A DNA stretch of 64,000 bases from Margaritifera margaritifera. Taxonomy: Eukaryota > Mollusca > Bivalvia > Unionida > Margaritiferidae. Of the stretch, positions 26,901 through 37,791 are shown one piece after another. Where the stretch lies: positions 1,364,001-1,428,000 of the forward strand of contig JAQPZY010001232.1 in NCBI GenBank assembly GCA_029931535.1, read 5' to 3'. The notes under the pieces were generated by a model. It saw only the letters and a program-made list of their open reading frames with translations, did not search any database and was not told the DNA's origin. Position numbers and translations under genes: made by a program. Position 1 is the stretch's first letter. The number at the start of each line of letters is the position of its first letter.

Positions 26901-27916
26901 ATAGCAAGGTTTTCCATTGAGTTCTGGTGCCACTTGTATAAAAAATCTCAAATATGATTTGGTATTAAGCTCAGTCTTTGAAACCATACTATTTTTGAAT
27001 GTAAAATAGATTCATTACATTAATAGTTTATTTTAAAACAGGATAGTCGTTAAGGGTCTTAACATGTAAGAAGGATCTCTAACTTTATTATTAAAAAAAT
27101 ATTTAATAAGAGACAAACTTTTGGGTTGAGTACATACTTAAGTTTAGAAGTTTTATGAATGTTGTGGCTGACTGGGTGCATGTCTGCTGTTTAGTTCCAG
27201 TTCAATACAACATTTGCTAATGAAGTCATATTTCAAAGTGGCATCTGACAGTAAAAAACAGTTAAAATAGTAAAATTTATGTTAATAATTATAATAGAGT
27301 CTTCGTGTATAATATAAGTGAAACACTGTTGTAGGTGAGAACTGTCTACTGGTATGAATCTATTGCTGATAAGCAAATATAAGGAGTTTTTCCCATGTAT
27401 TTAATTCTAATTTATAGCAAATGTAATTGAGGAATGAAAAACTATTAGAAATTATTTTTGGAAAAAATTACTGTTTTGACTCCCTAATGTCAAGCACCTG
27501 TTAAGTTATGTAGATGCCATCAGATCATGTGGATATATATTACTTGATTTCATTTGATAATTAGTCCCTTGGAAGATCAGATTATGTCAGTGTGTCCTTC
27601 TTGCAGTGAAAGTAAATCCAAATTATCTTTCTCAGTTCAGACTTAAAGATGTAAATGTAATTATTACAGATTATTTAATTGCATGTTTTTCTAAAACAGC
27701 TTCATGAAGTAATTGTCAGTTTTTCATACATCACCTGATTCAGAATAATGAACTTCTTTCCTATCTTGCTTGCAGGAGGAGTGTTTCTTAAATTTGGAAG
27801 CGCCTATTCAGAGAGTGTGTGGTTATGACACACCGTTTCCCCATGTCTTTGAACCATTCTGCTTGCCTGACAAGTACCGAGTCTTTGAGGCTGTGAAAAA
27901 GGTCATTAACTTCTGA
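7074..27916 (+). CDS. BCKDHB: BCKDHB, 3' half: 2-oxoisovalerate dehydrogenase E1-beta (five exons)
   Basis: Host gene for the beta subunit of the thiamine-diphosphate-dependent E1 component of the mitochondrial branched-chain 2-oxoacid dehydrogenase complex. The complex oxidatively decarboxylates the keto acids of Leu, Ile and Val. The coding exons are 7074-7363, 10580-10751, 20785-20930, 25312-25398 and 27776-27916, all with AG/GT borders and matching phases. Motifs include [56 protein letters not shown] and [11 protein letters not shown]. The transketolase pyrimidine domain ends in the first two exons; the last three encode the transketolase C-terminal domain. The N-terminal exons with the mitochondrial transit peptide lie upstream of the window. 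The reading frame is intact across all visible exons, so the gene looks functional despite introns full of transposons. Confidence 0.95.
7502..7672 (-). mobile_element. tRNA-derived SINE, minus strand, in a BCKDHB intron
   Basis: On the minus strand the head reads TGGCCTAGTGATTAAAAG (box A-like) and GGGTTCACGTCCCA (box B-like). The body carries AACCAACCAG and ends in a short CA-rich run. The exact 3' limit is uncertain. Confidence 0.65.
7673..10579. other. BCKDHB intron, no gene seen
   Basis: Non-coding. It holds a G12 run near 7979-7991, a (TC)n microsatellite at about 9681-9717 and (CAA)/(GTT) triplet runs near 9942-9957 and 10077-10103. The open frame reading into the exon at 10580 is intron read-through, not an extra exon. 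Confidence 0.6.
10580..10751 (+). CDS. BCKDHB: BCKDHB exon (domain linker and C-domain start)
   Basis: Preceded by a polypyrimidine tract and TTGCAG. It encodes [28 protein letters not shown] and [11 protein letters not shown], and ends with the first base of a Gly codon before GTAAAA. The next exon completes that codon. Confidence 0.93.
11170..11340. repeat. Three-copy tandem repeat, about 57 bp
   Basis: Three consecutive units share CAAGATGGTGGTGRTGC, GAAAATAAAAGTCCTGG and TCAGTGTACAT, with a few substitutions in the third. It is intronic and non-coding. Confidence 0.8.
11905..12080 (+). repeat. Left inverted terminal repeat of the DIRS-like element
   Basis: Inverted match to about 17860-18085, including CTTTCCATCTAT and GAAGGGAAGTAACTCCT. 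The right copy has gained an (AT)n expansion at about 17936-17982. Confidence 0.75.
14685..15130 (+). pseudogene. DIRS-type reverse transcriptase remnant
   Basis: Carries the DIRS-type signature [20 protein letters not shown] followed by KYLCF (usual form FxIPIHxxSRKYLRF) and a degraded catalytic box CLDDILQK near 14990-15010 in place of YLDD. The expected LPFG-APF segment is scrambled by frameshifts. Family knowledge says the first Asp and the DD pair bind metal; here the box Tyr is Cys and the surroundings are damaged. Confidence 0.7.
15135..15740. repeat. AT-rich repeat inserted in the DIRS-like element
   Basis: RT similarity stops near 15130. The following stretch repeats TCATGGAAA / GTCATGGAAT motifs several times and has no RT-RNase H character. 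It looks like a secondary insertion or a local duplication. Confidence 0.35.
16560..17560 (+). pseudogene. Tyrosine recombinase remnant of the DIRS-like element
   Basis: Pieces in order: an N-terminal segment with [15 protein letters not shown] near 16950; GFISKNRS; a [11 protein letters not shown] block near 17170; [16 protein letters not shown] near 17270; and [17 protein letters not shown] near 17430. The order matches DIRS/Crypton tyrosine recombinases. The usual HxxR reads AREIQA and a stop separates the blocks. The terminal Tyr context (FYLHD) is retained. It is inactive. Confidence 0.7.
17860..18085 (-). repeat. Right inverted terminal repeat of the DIRS-like element
   Basis: Mirror of the left repeat, interrupted by about 47 bp of (AT)n at 17936-17982. 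Confidence 0.7.
18640..20150. repeat. Degenerate tandem repeat field, about 180-bp unit
   Basis: At least seven diverged units recur with the shared words GATGAAACTTGGTAT, CATCATTAGAAG, CATACCACATTTGG, TTCAAGGTCAAGGTCA and TATAACTTT in fixed order. It is intronic and has no ORF. The divergence implies age. Confidence 0.85.
20785..20930 (+). CDS. BCKDHB: BCKDHB exon (transketolase C-terminal domain)
   Basis: Follows TTGACAG. It completes the Gly codon and encodes [18 protein letters not shown], then [19 protein letters not shown], ending before GTAAGT. Continuation into the intron is not coding. Confidence 0.93.
21520..22610. repeat. Second degenerate tandem repeat field, about 140-bp unit
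   Basis: Seven or more diverged units share TATCTTGAAA, CTTGTTATTGCTACTCCTCC, GGGGTTTTCACCAGAAGAC, GATGTCTAGTTGGTC and AATATGGC. A further unit sits at 24240-24380, so the hAT relic between them was inserted into the array. Confidence 0.85.
22615..24239 (-). mobile_element. hAT-like transposon relic inserted in the tandem array
   Basis: About 1.6 kb of sequence unlike the array, interrupting it between units. It holds a minus-strand hAT C-terminal exon at 22949-23332. The exact element ends and target duplication were not resolved. The right part (about 24160-24235) is rich in GGTAGAC/GTAGATT words. Confidence 0.5.
22949..23332 (-). pseudogene. hAT dimerisation-domain remnant
   Basis: After an acceptor at about 23333 the minus strand encodes [15 protein letters not shown], then a stop and frame change near 23238. 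An open stretch from 23209 follows with [20 protein letters not shown]. The (P/Q)HSNAxxERxFS pattern is the signature of the hAT C-terminal dimerisation region. No catalytic Asp/Glu segment was found. Confidence 0.7.
24676..24866 (+). mobile_element. tRNA-derived SINE, family B
   Basis: The head has TGACTCAGTGGTTAGCATG (box A-like) and GGGTTTGAATCCTAC (box B-like). The body has GGGCAAGGCACTTTACACC and the tail AACACCAAAACAAACCAAA. The body is shared with the copies at 60700 and 63900. Confidence 0.8.
25312..25398 (+). CDS. BCKDHB: BCKDHB exon
   Basis: Preceded by TTCTTTTCCAG. It encodes [15 protein letters not shown] and [12 protein letters not shown] in 87 bp and ends before GTGAGT, keeping frame with both neighbours. 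Confidence 0.93.
25895..26091. repeat. Large inverted repeat (MITE-like)
   Basis: The left arm (about 25895-25955) and right arm (about 26026-26091) are imperfect reverse complements sharing CTGCATTGACCCAGATCT. A second nested pair (CAGATCTGGGTCTATG at about 25961 and CATAGACCCGGATCT at about 26010) lies between them. It could fold into a long cruciform. No ORF. Confidence 0.75.
27776..27916 (+). CDS. BCKDHB: BCKDHB terminal coding exon
   Basis: After TTGCAG it encodes [20 protein letters not shown] and [19 protein letters not shown], ending INF and TGA. The length and C-terminus match the family end. Confidence 0.95.
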   Translation, partial: EECFLNLEAPIQRVCGYDTPFPHVFEPFCLPDKYRVFEAVKKVINF

Positions 27917-27983
27917 TATGCAGATTTTGTAAAGGAACATATCATCCCAGGGATCATCCTAAAGCACAGTGGATTGTGAGGAC

Positions 27984-27989
27984 AATAAA
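27984..27989 (+). promoter_or_regulatory. Possible BCKDHB polyadenylation signal
   Basis: AATAAA lies 68 bases after the stop codon. Another AATAAA cluster lies at about 28580-28596. Which one is used cannot be told from sequence. Confidence 0.35.
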
Positions 27990-29551
27990 TCCAACAGTAT
28001 TTCTCATTTAATAAGAGGTGTTTGTACAATGTAGCATAGGAGTAGTGATTTGATTGACATGCACAATGTAGTTGGATATATGCACTCATAGGTGTGTCAT
28101 GTTTACTGATGAGTGTGGGCAAAATTTGCATCCACCCACATTTCTTATTATGATGGCAGATGGTCTTGAATGTACTGTTGTGCCATCATATAGCCCTAAC
28201 AATTAAGGGTACTGTGATACTAAGGCTTTTATTCTTATTAGGGTGAATGGATTTTTCTTCATGAGTATTGCAAGGTATCAGCATAACGGAAGCTTTTTAT
28301 ACCAGTCTGCAGGTGCAAGAGAAGAACAGATAAAAACATGTTGTATACAGCAGTTATGTGTTGCCTGAAATCAGGAAACATGATTAAAGGTGATCTAATT
28401 TCTTGATTTGTTAACTTTCTATGCAGTATATAGCATTTCCATGTCAGTATATAGCCCAGCTGCTCTATGTTACATAGTTTTATAATGGTTACAACTTTAT
28501 GTTGTCAAAAGTGCATAGGAAGAGAACTGTGTCTTATATACTTGGAAACATGTTTGTGGTTAAATTTTCTTTCAAAAAAAAAAATAAATAAATAAAGATG
28601 AAGAGTTCTTTGACATTTTTCCACACAACTGATCTTATCACAAATATTTACTCATATATTTCTCTGACTTGTGTTATCTTGCCTGTCAATTCAAGAGATG
28701 TTGATTTGAGTAGAAATAAATTGAAAAGTCATGTATTTGAAGATTTTATAATATTAATGGTCGTCTTACCATCGTATATTGAGTTTAATTGGCAGCACAC
28801 TAGCAGAGCTGATAAAACATATTTTTGACTGTAAACCACAACTAATGTTCAGAAATCCTCAAATGTAAGATTGCACCAGAAAACAAAATACCATATTTAT
28901 ACTTTGTGCTTTATACTTAACACTAATTGAGAGAAAAAAAAATTGTTAAACAATTACACCATTTAATCTCAAGCACTAGTCTAAGAATAGTTTCAAGTCA
29001 ACCATAGATTTAACGGTCCTTGACAATTTTATACTGTAATGCAACTGTTTGAGATTATCTTGCACCACAATGATGAAGTATTTGCAAAAACCTCACAGAT
29101 GAGGATATGATGGAGTGAATGAAGATTTAAACATTTAAGGGGACTGCACTCGCTTCTGATGTTCTTGTTTTGTTTTCTCTTTCTTTTTTTTAATTCTGAA
29201 GTGACTCAAGCAAACAAAAAGGAAGAATTAAAGTCATATCCTTTGCTCATGCACATGATACCTACCAGTACGTATGTCCTCACATTCATTTGCTATTTAC
29301 TCCTTTGCCCACCCCTTAACGTAAGTTTGGGATCTGTTTATATCTGGCAAAAAGTCTTCATTTTCTGACATTCTGAATTTTTATGACCATTTATTCTAAA
29401 TTCAGAAAATTTATATTTGTGCTCTCCAGGTGAGATTTACACTTATAGTAATGGATTCTCTAGTGGTTAGGATGGATCTACAATTCTTGTGATAGTATTG
29501 TTATTATATTGTAAATACACTTTAATTCATGGGGTATCAGCTCTTGTGCTT
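27990..29551. other. BCKDHB 3' UTR and downstream DNA, no gene seen
   Basis: AT-rich, with only short ORFs lacking motifs. Confidence 0.4.
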
Positions 29552-29768
29552 GGTTGGTTGGTTGAGTGGTTGGTTGTTTAGTTGCTTGGTTGGTTTTTAA
29601 TGTCACTTCAGTATATTATTAACTATAAATGAATCATGCAGAGAAAATGGGAGTTAAGTGCCTTTCGCAAGGATGCAGCTGACCCAGGCTTGCCTGGGCA
29701 GGTATTGAACCCAGGTCCTTTGAATTATGAGTCTGATGCTTGAACAATTGAGCTATATTGACACTCTA
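29552..29768 (-). mobile_element. tRNA-derived SINE, minus strand
   Basis: On the minus strand it reads TAGCTCAATTGTTCAAGCAT (box A-like), GGGTTCAATACCTGCC (box B-like), a GGCACTTAACTCCC body and an AACCAACCAAGCAAC tail. An internal TGACCCAGGCTTGCCTGGGC segment can form a hairpin. Confidence 0.7.
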
Positions 29769-32440
29769 GCAGTTGACCCTACCACAGAAGACATGTATCT
29801 TGTCCTACTTCATTTGCATCTTCATTTTTATATTCGTTATGATAAAGCTGATGACACTGAGATTAACTAATAAATGTCACAAAGATTTGGACTTAAATTT
29901 TTAGATACTGATGTTCAGAGTTACTATAATTCAACGAAAATATGGTCAGTTATCTAAGTGTCTAAGGTGTGTGCAGTTAATTAGGTTTTATCAGTGATAA
30001 GTTTCAAGTAGTGGCAGACAGGTGGGTGTGGTGGCTGTAGGGTCAGTTCTTGTTGATTTAAAGGTTGCTACAGTACAAACCATGAATTTGAAGAACAACA
30101 AACAATTATCTGTCCCTGAAGATATCGGAGTCCCTTTCCCCATCAGAGCAGTATTCATGAGTCTAAGTGCCGAAAAAATTGTCATTATTTGCAAGACCAG
30201 TATCTCGCATTTGCATTGCAATCATATGAACCATCTCATGCATGAAGGTCATATTAGGCTTGTGATGTAATGAACCAGCTGATGACATACAACATGGTGA
30301 ATTTATTTATAATTAAATGTTTTTTGAAATGCAAAATAATGAAAACAAAAAAGAATGGAATAGAAGAAAATGATTTTAAGAATTTTTAATGGAGGAGCTT
30401 CGTTACAAAGTATATTAGAATGAACAGAAAATAAAAAATGTATACTTTTATCAGTAAGTACCTTAATGCATGTCATGGTTCATATTTGGTTGAACAATTT
30501 TGTTACATGTAAGTTTGAAGGTATACATGTATGCATACATGAAGATTTTGACAGTTGCAATAAATTATTAATCTTGTGTGGATACTAACAAGGGAAAGAT
30601 ATTGTTACTAGGTAGATCTGAACTTGTTTTATGTCAGGTATCTCCAAGAATAGACATAAATAAGGTCAAAAATCTAAAAAGAAGCAGACAAAACGGGAGT
30701 ATGTAAAACATGAATGAGATTGATAGAAAGTTTATTCATAAAATACATAATGAATTCCATTTTCTTTATTTATTGAATAAAGTAAATGTTCAAGGAAATG
30801 AGTTGAATTTTTATGAATTCTGTTGCTTGTTACATTTTTAGGATTTCTACTTTCTATGCAAAAAGTGGTTCATGAAATATCCAATCAAAATCTCTAAGTT
30901 GCTTGCTTACTGAAATATAATTTGACAATTTATTTTATCAGGAGGATGTTTTTATATGTGAACATGTATTACACCAACAGTCATAAAGTGCTGCTGTTAA
31001 ATGCACTTGTTAAGAGATGTTTATAATTATTTCTTCAGGAACATGAATAGAAACCTCCATGTATTTTGTTTCACAATAGTCTTTGATATTGTTTGATTAA
31101 AAAGTAAGGATTTATTTTTTCCAATAAAAAACATTGTTGTTATGTTGTTGACTTTTGAGAAAGGTTGCACGTTTGGTATATTATGAATAAAAAGAGAAAG
31201 AATTATCATTGGTCTCCACTTAATTGCTGTTAAGTCTCAACCAATAGAAAACATACATGAAGGAATGAAGTATGAGCACTTTTGAAATGTTGGAGTATTT
31301 AACTTTTTTTAAATATTGGTATTTTGATATAGCTAAGGGTCCAAGAAACCCAAAGTCATTAAAACTATATATGTTGGTTTACATTTTCTTTTGCTATTCT
31401 TAGTTGAATATCTATGCTCATGTAAGGGTCATTACATAGAAAAGGATGGGAAGAAGTACACTGTCGCTAATAGCTTAACGAGTATTTAAAAATGCAACAA
31501 ATTTGCAGATGTTAAAAATCATAGACTCCTTATCAAATCATTTTCATTCACAGGACAAATTTTGTGATTATTAAAATTGTATAAGCAATTTCTTTTTCAT
31601 TATTTAACAAGAGACAGAAGTTGCAGTCACATGCCATAGTTCTTAGCACTTTGATACACCTGGATAAAAAAAGATGTCATATCAATGATGTCATAATGTC
31701 ATCATCATGGCATTTTATACTGTGTAGCCAGCATTGATTTTACAAAATCAGACTACCATAACAATGTTTTTGTGATAAATGTAAATATTGCCAAAATTGT
31801 ATACAGAAATTATCCATATTGAACAGATTTTTTTTTAAATTGCAAAATTGAAAATCTGTGTAAAACATTGTGTTAATTATTGATGATCAAAACTCGATTC
31901 ATGATTGTCACAGAAGTTGAAGAGCTTTGGGAAGACAGCAACAGGAAAATATAACAAATAGATATGTAATCATCAGTGTTGAGGTTGATCATCTATCATT
32001 TGCGCATTCACAGAAGTCTATTGGGTTTAAACAAAAGTGGATGAAACTGTTTGCAGTATATAGTCTTTTTAAAAGTGTCTAATTGCAACAACATCATAGG
32101 GAATGCCAGCAATTGGAGGCTGGGGTTGGGTGGGGAGGGGCACTAGAATCACCCACTTTTGAAGATTTAACCATGCAAATATTTCTCATTCTATGATATT
32201 GGGAAATTAGATTTGAATGGGGAATATTTCCCCAACTGAAAGGTGTGGAGGTATCCACTGAGATTTTCTGTGACTTAATATGTCAATAGCAGGGTCATAA
32301 TATTTTGTGAAATTACTGCTATTACTATGTACAGTATATCTTTTTCAAAACATTCATAGTTTTGCTGGCCTGTGTTTAAAATGTGCAAACAAAATGAGTA
32401 ATTGTTTTTCTCATGAGTTGGAACAAAAACTACATTTTTT
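29769..32440. other. AT-rich non-coding DNA
   Basis: No coding region or repeat that I could support; the short ORFs (for example 29991-30221) lack motifs and run in both strands. Confidence 0.4.
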
Positions 32441-32910
32441 GCTCACCTGTCCATAAGGACCAAGTGAGCTTATGGTAAGCATTTGTGAAACAACTGAAAG
32501 CACATCATGTCAGGATATTTATGTCAAATTTGGTCAAATTCTCTTGAGTTATTTTTAAGAAGTTGTTTAAAGATTTTCTATATTTAATAATGCCAGCCAT
32601 ATTTTATGGCAGATCAGCATCAGTCGTACAAATTTGAAATCCCTTCATGTCAGGGTGCTTTCTGTCAAAGTTGGTCAAATTCTGTTGTAATGAGTAGGTT
32701 TTTTATTTTTAGTAATAGTGGCCATATTTGATGGCAGATCAGCATCATTTGTTCAAACTTGAAAGGCCTTTATGCCAGAATGCTTCCTGCCATGTGTAGT
32801 TGAAACTAGTTCAGGGGTTTATGAGAAGTTGACAAATAGCAATTGTTGATGGACACCAGACAGTTGCAGGGCCATAACATAAGCTCATTGGTCTTTATGG
32901 CTGGGTGAGC
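32441..32910. mobile_element. Non-autonomous TIR element, 470 bp
   Basis: The left end GCTCACCTGTCCATAAGGAC and the reverse complement of the right end GCTCACCCAGCCATAAAGAC match over about 30 bp through AAGTGAGCTT / AATGAGCTT. Internally it has two diverged copies of a unit containing GGCAGATCAGCATCA. No ORF. Confidence 0.7.
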
Positions 32911-34049
32911 TGAACAAAATGTATTCTCACAGAAAAGAGAATTAATCTCTTTCTCTCTCACTCTGTGTGAAAACTGTCAATACATATTTGATAAATTGGG
33001 AGAAACATTTTCATATACTACTGTAATGCTTTTCAGTCTCAACTTCAAGGATGCAAGATTTTACTTTTGATGATTGCAGAGAGAGAAACAGTACTTGTTT
33101 GAGTTTTGTTGGGGACAATTAAATCAGCTACTATAAAAATGTCAAGAAATAAATTTATTTGAGCGGAACATGTCATATTTTAAGGAATATATTTGTTGTG
33201 GTGGAACAAATCATTTAAAAGGTAAATTAGTCTACCTACTTTTCCGGATGTTTATGGTAAGTTTTCACGTTTTTCACTGGCACGGGAAAGGGATGAAATT
33301 ATCTTATTCTATTGCATCTTAAGCGACAAAAAAATTGACATTAAGTAGGAAATAAGCAGGTTAAAGATCATTGATAATCTTCCATGAAAGTTAAAACGAT
33401 ATTTTTGTCTTACATTTGGATGCAAGGGCTTATCTAAATAAGTGCCACGGTAATTTAAATCAGTAGTTGAATTTGATTTGTCTCATCACATTGTACAAAT
33501 GAAACTGTTGAAACACATTGACAGTGTTCTCCATATCATTTTGAAAGTTGCAGCCCAGGAATCCTTCATTGACAAACTTGGAGTCCCAACCCTAACAATA
33601 GGAGTCCCAACAACGATACTTTTCTTTTCCTTCTCGCTTTGAATAATTCAGTACATTATGCACGCATTGTTGGGTCACCAATAGATATGTCATCAGATTT
33701 CTAATGCTCATTTATTGTGGAATATTAAGTATTATAGTAAAAGAATGAAAAACTAGTACCATTGGGAACAGTGCTCCTTGTGAGTGTTTGTGGTGTAACA
33801 GCTAGAAGGAATCATTTAAGAGATTTTTTTTTTCTTCTAAATTAATATTTTTAATTAGCTTAATTCCATTTCAAATCAATAAATTTGCCAAGACACTAGA
33901 AGAAGAAACAAATGATTATATTCCCTTCACTTTTTTACAACTCGTCTTTAAGCGACACAGCACAGCATACTACAGTTACTTTTTTCTTAAACAAAAGTTA
34001 TTATACTTCTCCACAGCAGGTTTAGGATAAAAAAAATCTTTAAAGTTAT

Positions 34050-34290
34050 GGACCTTCCTACATCGCCCTCATCAATTTCGTTACAGGTTCTTGTTTTAAA
34101 CGTGCACGGCTTTTTGTCTTGATACAATTATGTGACAAGAAATCTCTTTCACGAGCCACTGATGTGACAGGTGAAACCAGCAACACTTCAACTGAAACAG
34201 CGAAGTCTGGAAACAAGTCTAGGTGCATAAAGCTGATAATGTTCCATTGTTTTCTCGCTTTGCAGCACATGGAAATGTCGTATTCCATGA
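34050..34290 (-). pseudogene. hAT C-terminal dimerisation remnant
   Basis: The minus strand encodes LFPDFAVSVEVLLVSPVTSV followed by ARERDFLSHNCIKTKSRARL. This is close to the P-S-A-ER-FS-IKT-R-L pattern at the C-terminus of ZNF862-like hAT proteins, with a Leu where the usual FS is expected. No start or catalytic region is present. A third independent hAT relic in the window. Confidence 0.6.
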
Positions 34291-34972
34291 TTCATTCCAA
34301 GAATCTCTCGGTCTATTTGACGTTGTGTTTTCTTTATCAAAACTAAATGCATTTGCTACATTCTGTTGTCCACTTTAGCGAGAATCGGGCTCATTTGCAA
34401 CTTTGCGCTTGGCACCAACGAAATGATGTAAAGTTGCCATCGGAGGAGTACACATGCGATAATCACTTGAAAAGGAAAGTATATACTTCACACAAAAACA
34501 GCTGATTTTGATGCCGATTTATTACTTTCTTTGTGTGGACACCTCTCGGACCTTTAGCTATGTGAAGCTAAAAGGCCTTTAAGGTGACCCCCTTTTGTGC
34601 CGAAATAATGGTAAAGAATTTTATATCTAGGTTTCCCCCAAAGGTCTGTTGTTGTGGGTATGTAAAAATTCAAATAGAATTTTGAAGAAATTTTTTAGTT
34701 TAATAGTTTTTTATTAGGGTTCATGTTTGTTGTTCTTTTCGATGGAGCGTACTTGTTTGGATTCCCGTTTCCAGGTCTCCATTCTTTCTGCTCCGTTGGT
34801 CTAAATGAAACTGTTTTTATGGTTCGTACTCCCCTTCTTAGGCATTACACCTGTCGGCTGGTTTCCTTGCCATATTATGTTTGCTTGTTCTAGTGATCCT
34901 TGCCAGGGATCTATATTCGTCCAGTGTGTGCTATATATATGTATGCTATATATGTTTTGTCGTATGCTATAC

Positions 34973-35168
34973 CCAGGGCCGGATTAAGACCTTTAGAGAC
35001 CCTAAGCACTGAAATGATTATGGTGCCCCACCCCCACCCCCTCTTAGTAATTCAAAATAAAAAACCAATACTAAACTGTAATTTCTTTTTTTCTTTTTTT
35101 TTTTTTTTTGGTGCCCCTGCTATGCTGGTGCCCTAAGCACGTGCTTAGTCTGCCTATTGGGTAATACA
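34973..35168. mobile_element. hAT-type MITE, degraded right end
   Basis: Starts CAGGGCCGGATTAAG, a well-known hAT MITE end, and ends around GTGCTTAGTCTGCCTATTGG, the usual inner part of the matching TIR. The outermost bases on the right are mutated and no clear 8-bp duplication was found. Confidence 0.6.
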
Positions 35169-35504
35169 GCACTCCTCACACAAGAGGTTACATACACACA
35201 AACGCACATTTCCATAGATACAGTTAATAAATAGGTCTAAATTGTACGCGGCCGCTTCATTCGGAATTCGTCCTTGAGACTCGTGCTTGACATTTTTCTT
35301 AAACAACATAAACAACTGCTTTGTTTGTTATTTTTTATTTGTTTCTTTACTTTTTTTTTTTTTTGTTTAAGAGAAGATACTCTTTTGATAGTGTATCGCA
35401 AGTAGCCCCCACCCACGATATTTTCTTTTTAATGAGCACCGAATGGTCATCCAAATAAAATGCGTTTTAAAATTAATGAAGATTGCGCCAGTAAGTTCGC
35501 CGGA

Positions 35505-37450
35505 TTAAATCGCTAGTACCAATTTTTCTTTAACTTTCGTCAATGCGGTTTGACATGAATGTTTTTGTCGGAAACCTGATCGTGATTTATGGAACAGTTG
35601 GTACTTTTTAAGATATCCCAAAAGATGCTTGCTAACATGTTTTTCAATCATTTTTGAAAGTACAGATAGACCAGATGGGCGATTCTTTTCATTTCCCTTA
35701 TTAATTGAGAATACCTTGGCTAATTTCAATGACTGGAAACAGATAGACCAGATGGGCGATTCTTTTCATTTCCCTTATGAATTGCGAATACCTTGGCTAA
35801 TTTCAATGACTGGAAACAGATAGACCAGATGGGCGATTCTTTTCATTTCCCTTATGAATTGCGAATACCTTGGCTAATTTCAATGACTGGAAAAAGATAG
35901 ACCAGATGGGCGATTCTTTTCATTTCCCTTATGAATTGAGAATACCTTGGCTAATTTCAATGACTCTGGAAACAGATAGACCAGATGGGCTATTCTTTTC
36001 ATTTCCCTTATGAATTGCGAATACCTTGGCTAATTTCAATGACTGGAAAAAGATAGACCAGATGGGCGATTCTTTTCATTTCCCTTATGAATTGAGAATA
36101 CCTTGGCTAATTTCAATGACTCTGGAAACAGATAGACCAGATGGGCGATTCTTTTCATTTCCCTTATGAATTTCAATGACTGGAAAAAGATAGACCAGAT
36201 GGGCGATTCTTTTCATTTCCCTTATGAATTGAGAATACCTTGGCTAATTTCAATGACTGGAAACAGATAGACCAGATGGGCGATTCTTTTCATTTCCCTT
36301 ATGAATTGCGAATACCTTGGCTAATTTCAATGACTGTAAACAGATAGACCAGATGGGCGATTCTTTTCATTTCCCTTATGAATTGCGAATACCTTGGCTA
36401 ATTTCAATGACTCTGGAATTTATCAGAAGCTATACTACAGCTAATTAATTATGTCAACGAGTCAGAAATTGACAGTCGACATTTTCAGAATTTCGGGTTG
36501 AATTCCATCTAGACACACCTATTTTGTTAGTGTCTATTTTGGTAATTATATCAATATTATAAGTTAATGTAATTAGAGGGATATTAAAACTTATATGATT
36601 GGTACCCTTTCATTCACGAAGGCAGTAAGTTTATCTATGTTAGGATCTGTAAAAATAAACCTGTCAAGTGTTTAGGAAATATTAGTAAATACGAGGTTCA
36701 ATTGGTTTGCAATATCGTGATCGTCGGTGTAACTAGTGCCATTAACTCAAATTTCGTATGGACTTAGAAGTTCTGGTTTCGTAGTAATTAATTCTCGCAA
36801 GTGATACCAGATGGATCTGTTATCATAGTTTGAGGTTATTGCTTCTTTGTAAAAGGAGCGTTTATGTTTGACAATGAGGAATCTGGCTTTGTTCAGCCAT
36901 AAACGATAATTGGTAAACTCTTTACATTGATGATAGTAGTTTCGTTTACGTTGCGCCTCAGCGATTTCAATAGTATACCATTCTGGTTGTTCTAATAGGT
37001 TAATTCTTTTAACTTGTATGGGAACGCGTTTATTTAGGATAGTAAGAAAACAGTAGTTCCAGATACACAAATCGTAATCAGGGTCTGTTTTAGCAAAGGT
37101 AAATGAGCTGATATTTTGAGACTGTTCAGAGAGAAATTCGTTTTCAGCAAATTGTTTAAAGCTTCGGTATTGCTTATAGGAATGTGAATTCTTCTTCTTT
37201 GCACTCTGCTGCTTACACAAACGGGATCGTGATCACTAATAGAGAAACAGGGTACGTTAATTTCGTAGAGGTTGTCAGGATGAGTAGTGTAGATTTAGTC
37301 TATTAAGGTAGCAGAACTGGCTGTTACTCTTGATGGAACATTGATTACTTGTGTACGGTCGTACAGTTGTATCATATGAAGCCATTTAGTGTTAATATCG
37401 GAAGAGAAATCAATATTAAAGTCTCCCAGGCCCCTTTGAATTTCTTTTGT
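35505..37450 (-). pseudogene. Decayed LINE (APE endonuclease/RT, CR1/L2/jockey-like)
   Basis: On the minus strand, in order: GDFNIDF near 37425, ATLID near 37295 and SDHDPVCVSS near 37235 (APE-type endonuclease motifs); a frameshift near 37215; then an endonuclease-RT linker ORF (37220 to 36747) with NKRVPIQVKRI and EQPEWYTIEI. The first RT blocks follow at 35729-35505 (SVLSKMIEKHVSKHLLGYL, SGFRQKHSCQTAL). The rest of RT is missing, and a 77-bp minisatellite separates linker and RT. The clade is not resolvable by eye. Confidence 0.75.
35664..36415. repeat. 77-bp minisatellite, about 10 copies, derived from LINE RT
   Basis: Units start AGATAGACCAGATGGGCGAT and continue CTTTTCATTTCCCTTATGAA and ACCTTGGCTAATTTCAATGA. 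Starts at 35664, 35741, 35818 and 35895 are exactly 77 bp apart; later units vary by 2 bp and one is shortened. The first unit is continuous with the minus-strand LINE RT frame (NRPSGLSV), so the array grew from that segment. 77 is not a multiple of 3, so the array is not coding. Confidence 0.9.
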
Positions 37451-37725
37451 TTATACCTGTCTGAACCGAAACAAATACTAATAATTTGGCCCCGCCCACG
37501 GGCAGTACTTTTTTCCGACATTCGCATAGAATTATTTGCAAAATGTTTGCAAACTACATTGGCGCAATGTTGGTTTACATAAACAACCATGGCAAAGTGA
37601 TCATGTCATCATTTTTACAGTGTATAATAAATAATGCTATGAATGAAGAAAACAAAAAACTCCAACATTTAAAGACTATATAAATATAAAGCTGAAGTTG
37701 GATCGATCAAAATGTACATAATCCG

Positions 37726-37788
<63 letters not shown>
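37726..37788. repeat. (GA)n microsatellite
   Basis: Uninterrupted GA dinucleotides. The open frames across it are simple-sequence artefacts. Confidence 0.95.

Positions 37789-37791
<3 letters not shown>

Noticed and set aside
35664..36415. CRISPR-like regular repeats
   Set aside because: Units are contiguous 77-bp tandem copies without unique spacers, in animal DNA, and derive from a LINE.
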